Shown here: one piece after another, positions 5,986-6,811 of the stretch
How the letters are laid out: every line of letters starts with the position of its first letter
Position numbering within the stretch: position 1 is the first letter of the stretch
Source: Bacillota bacterium
Lineage (GTDB): Bacteria; Bacillota_E; Sulfobacillia; Sulfobacillales; Sulfobacillaceae
Assembly: GCA_021802225.1 (NCBI GenBank)
Contig: JAKAAS010000096.1
Span: 1-6,811 of the forward strand
Reading direction: 5' to 3'
Length of the DNA stretch: 6,811 bases
Program-made: the position numbers and the translations under genes
Notes under the pieces: model-generated
What the model saw: only the letters and a program-made list of their open reading frames with translations
What the model was told of the DNA's origin: nothing
The model's database searches: none

Positions 5986-6013
5986 GAAGGAAATTGCCTT
6001 AAAAATGCAGAAT
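5986..6013 (+). promoter_or_regulatory. Candidate sigma-H promoter for the rightward Spo0E-like gene
   Basis: GAAGGAAAT (5986-5994), a 12-bp spacer, and GCAGAAT (6007-6013) match every defined position of the Bacillus sigma-H consensus RnAGGAwWW-N11/12-RnnGAAT. Transcription would start near 6020, about 14 nt before the AAGGGGG ribosome site. Sigma-H drives early-sporulation genes such as spo0A and spo0F in Bacillus, which would suit a Spo0E-type regulator. The match is by eye and the region is A-rich, so chance remains possible. Confidence 0.5.
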
Positions 6014-6049
6014 TAGGTAAAGACACTCGCTATAAGGGGGATAAAAGTG

Positions 6050-6238
6050 ATGAGGCTAGAGGGTGACCAGCAGATTCTGGAGGATATGCAGAGACTTCAG
6101 ACGGAACTCGACCGAATTTATGCTCTCAGCAATGATTTGCGCAGCGACGAGTTAGCGGCTGTCAGCCATGCGCTTGATGCTTTGCTGGTCCGCTATCTCC
6201 GCAGCCAGCCTCCCGATGCGAAAGATGAAAAGGAATAG
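6050..6238 (+). CDS. Spo0E-like sporulation regulator with a variant SHALD motif
   Basis: Spo0E-family proteins are small two-helix proteins; characterised members dephosphorylate Spo0A~P and so delay sporulation. This 62-residue protein has helix one at about 8-27 (ILEDMQRLQTELDRIYALSN) and helix two after the turn LRSDELAAVSHALDALLVRYL. The family signature SQELD appears as S39-H-A-L-D43: the key Ser, Leu and Asp remain, but Gln-Glu is replaced by His-Ala. The polar tail PPDAKDEKE is charged and probably loose. AAGGGGG (6034-6040) is 9 nt from ATG 6050 and 6 nt from the adjacent in-frame GTG 6047; ATG is preferred. A sigma-H-like promoter lies upstream. The stop codon abuts that of a second Spo0E-like gene on the other strand. 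Activity as a phosphatase is uncertain because of the altered motif. Confidence 0.68.
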   Translation: MRLEGDQQILEDMQRLQTELDRIYALSNDLRSDELAAVSHALDALLVRYLRSQPPDAKDEKE

Positions 6239-6439
6239 CTACATGGCCCCTTTTTGCGATTGCATTTGCCAGTATTCCTGAACGCGCACAATATACAAGT
6301 CAATCTCCTGACTGACCGCAAGCACATCGGGGTCCATATTGCCTTTCATCTTGGCGAGTGTGCCGAGAACGCCTTGCAGGATGCGGATGTGTTCGATGGC
6401 GCGGTGATATTCCGAGACGTTCTTGAGTGCGGTCTTCAT
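6239..6439 (-). CDS. Spo0E-like aspartyl-phosphate phosphatase with canonical SQEID motif
   Basis: The 66-residue protein has two predicted helices, about 12-31 (HRAIEHIRILQGVLGTLAKM) and 37-60, separated by a KGNMDPDV turn. The second helix carries S43-Q-E-I-D47, the Spo0E-family signature (SQELD with a conservative Ile). The family removes phosphate from Spo0A~P, which would restrain sporulation and related development. The start is well supported: AAGGAGGG at 6449-6456 lies 9 nt upstream of the ATG. An extended -10 promoter precedes it. The gene ends exactly where the rightward Spo0E-like gene ends. It is more canonical than its neighbour and is the likelier active phosphatase; partner specificity for Spo0A is inferred from the family only. 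Confidence 0.75.
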   Translation of the reverse strand: MKTALKNVSEYHRAIEHIRILQGVLGTLAKMKGNMDPDVLAVSQEIDLYIVRVQEYWQMQSQKGAM

Positions 6440-6470
6440 TGGTGCAATCCCTCCTTATTTTAATGGCAAA

Positions 6471-6498
6471 ATTATACCACGATCCATGGAAAATGCAA
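6471..6498 (-). promoter_or_regulatory. Extended -10 sigma-A promoter for the leftward Spo0E-like gene
   Basis: On the - strand, TTGCAT (6498-6493), a 16-bp spacer and TATAAT (6476-6471), with TGG directly before it, form an extended -10 promoter. The start point would be near 6464, leaving a leader of about 25 nt that contains the AAGGAGGG site. The whole promoter is framed by the inverted repeat at 6473-6510, so a bound repressor would cover it. Confidence 0.6.
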
Positions 6499-6510
6499 GA
6501 TCGTGGCATA
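6473..6510. repeat. Inverted repeat CCACGATC-N14-GATCGTGG: operator and/or terminator
   Basis: Arms CCACGATC (6477-6484) and GATCGTGG (6499-6506) are perfect 8-bp complements whose centres lie 22 bp apart, about two helical turns. Read on the - strand, the stem extends by one G-U and three A-U pairs to 12 pairs and is followed by ATTTT. It could therefore end transcripts of the upstream 71-residue gene, although the 14-nt loop is long and the T-run short. The same arms flank the -35 and touch the -10 of the next gene's promoter, so a dimeric repressor site is equally plausible. Confidence 0.5.
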
Positions 6511-6524
6511 TGTGGAAATAAATG

Positions 6525-6740
6525 TTATTTAATCCGGAGCTGTTTCTTCACCCAGTAGGCGAAAATCTCGGCGCCGCCGACTCCTGCCTGACGGGCTGTC
6601 CTGCGGAACTGATCGAACATCTGAAAGACTTCTTCCTGTGCCTGGACATGTCCCGGTGTCGGTTTGACGGCGAGGTGAATACCTTCCGGGTTTTTCTCAA
6701 TACTAATGTCATAACCGCCTAGCCGCGCTTTGCGTGCCAT
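6525..6740 (-). CDS. Small basic hypothetical protein
   Basis: I do not recognise this 71-residue protein. It starts MARKARLGGYDISIEKN and ends AYWVKKQLRIK. The first half looks like a beta-hairpin (DISIEK turn IHLAVKPTP) and the second half like two helices (about 33-50 with EEVFQMFDQFRRTARQA, and 55-69). It has an excess of Lys and Arg over acidic residues, no signal peptide, no membrane segment and no Cys pair. The start at 6740 is fixed by AAGGAGG at 6748-6754, 7 nt upstream; an in-frame ATG at 6782 has no ribosome site and lies within an inverted repeat. It is oriented like the neighbouring Spo0E-like gene, 85 bp apart, with a promoter/terminator-like element between. A small regulatory or nucleic-acid-binding role is possible but unproven. 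Confidence 0.6.
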   Translation of the reverse strand: MARKARLGGYDISIEKNPEGIHLAVKPTPGHVQAQEEVFQMFDQFRRTARQAGVGGAEIFAYWVKKQLRIK

Positions 6741-6763
6741 GGTTGCGCCTCCTTGTGCACTAA

Positions 6764-6800
6764 CCGCTTTGTGATATTGCATAGTGTATCACAGAAGCGG
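6764..6800. repeat. Interrupted inverted repeat upstream of the 71-residue gene
   Basis: CCGCTT-t-GTGATA, a 10-nt centre, then TATCAC-ag-AAGCGG: two nested 6-bp arm pairs. There is no T-run on either strand, so termination is unlikely. It lies just upstream of the ribosome site of the small - strand gene, where an operator or a leader hairpin would be placed. The inner GTGATA-N10-TATCAC has the look of a dimeric repressor site. Confidence 0.4.
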
Positions 6801-6811
6801 AAAAATGGTGA

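Noticed and set aside
5903..6049. Sigma-D (TAAA-N15-GCCGATAT) promoter for the flagellar operon
   Set aside because: TAAA tetramers occur, but none has a GCCGATAT-like partner at the right distance.
6525..6782. Longer version of the 71-residue protein starting at ATG 6782
   Set aside because: The extra 14 residues start inside an inverted repeat with no ribosome site, while ATG 6740 has AAGGAGG at 7 nt.
1..6811. CRISPR arrays, tRNA or rRNA genes, insertion sequences, phage attachment sites
   Set aside because: No direct-repeat/spacer pattern, no structural RNA signature and no transposase or terminal repeats were seen on either strand.

Overview
The window looks like chromosomal DNA from a GC-rich, endospore-forming, flagellated member of the Bacillota. 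Strong purine-rich Shine-Dalgarno sites, a fliW-csrA pair, FlgK/FlgL/FlgN and FliL/FliM/FliN homologues, and two small Spo0E-family proteins all point that way. A deep-branching high-GC lineage (Sulfobacillus- or Alicyclobacillus-like) would fit, but the genus cannot be fixed from this sequence alone.

Layout. (1) Positions 1-1782, + strand: the end of fliL, then fliM and fliN, tightly packed with short gaps or overlaps. These encode the stator-associated membrane protein FliL and the C-ring (switch) proteins FliM and FliN. FliM has no CheY-binding N-terminus, whereas FliN carries a degenerate copy of that motif. (2) Positions 1739-5902, - strand: a compact six-gene run in the transcription order yaaR-like (DUF327), flgN, flgK, flgL, fliW, csrA. 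It encodes the hook-filament junction proteins FlgK and FlgL, their likely export chaperone FlgN, and the FliW/CsrA switch that couples flagellin level to translation. fliW and csrA overlap by 29 bp. The csrA and fliN 3' ends overlap by 44 bp tail to tail, so the two flagellar operons converge with no intergenic space. FlgL has an unusual central domain built from degenerate octapeptide repeats. (3) Positions 5903-6049: a divergent control region with overlapping inverted repeats near yaaR and a full consensus match to a sigma-H promoter pointing to the right. (4) Positions 6050-6740: three small genes. Two encode Spo0E-like proteins (expected Spo0A~P phosphatases) that converge so exactly that their stop codons abut as TAGCTA. 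The third is an unrecognised 71-residue protein on the - strand. Both - strand small genes are preceded by conspicuous inverted repeats, and the Spo0E-like one also has a good extended -10 promoter.

How it fits together. The left two thirds is flagellar assembly, rotor and post-transcriptional control. The right end is a small sporulation-control module with apparent stationary-phase (sigma-H) and vegetative (sigma-A) promoters facing each other. This places motility and Spo0A control side by side, but direct cross-regulation is inference. No flgM, hag, cheY or fliO/P lies inside the window, and no sigma-D promoter was recognised.
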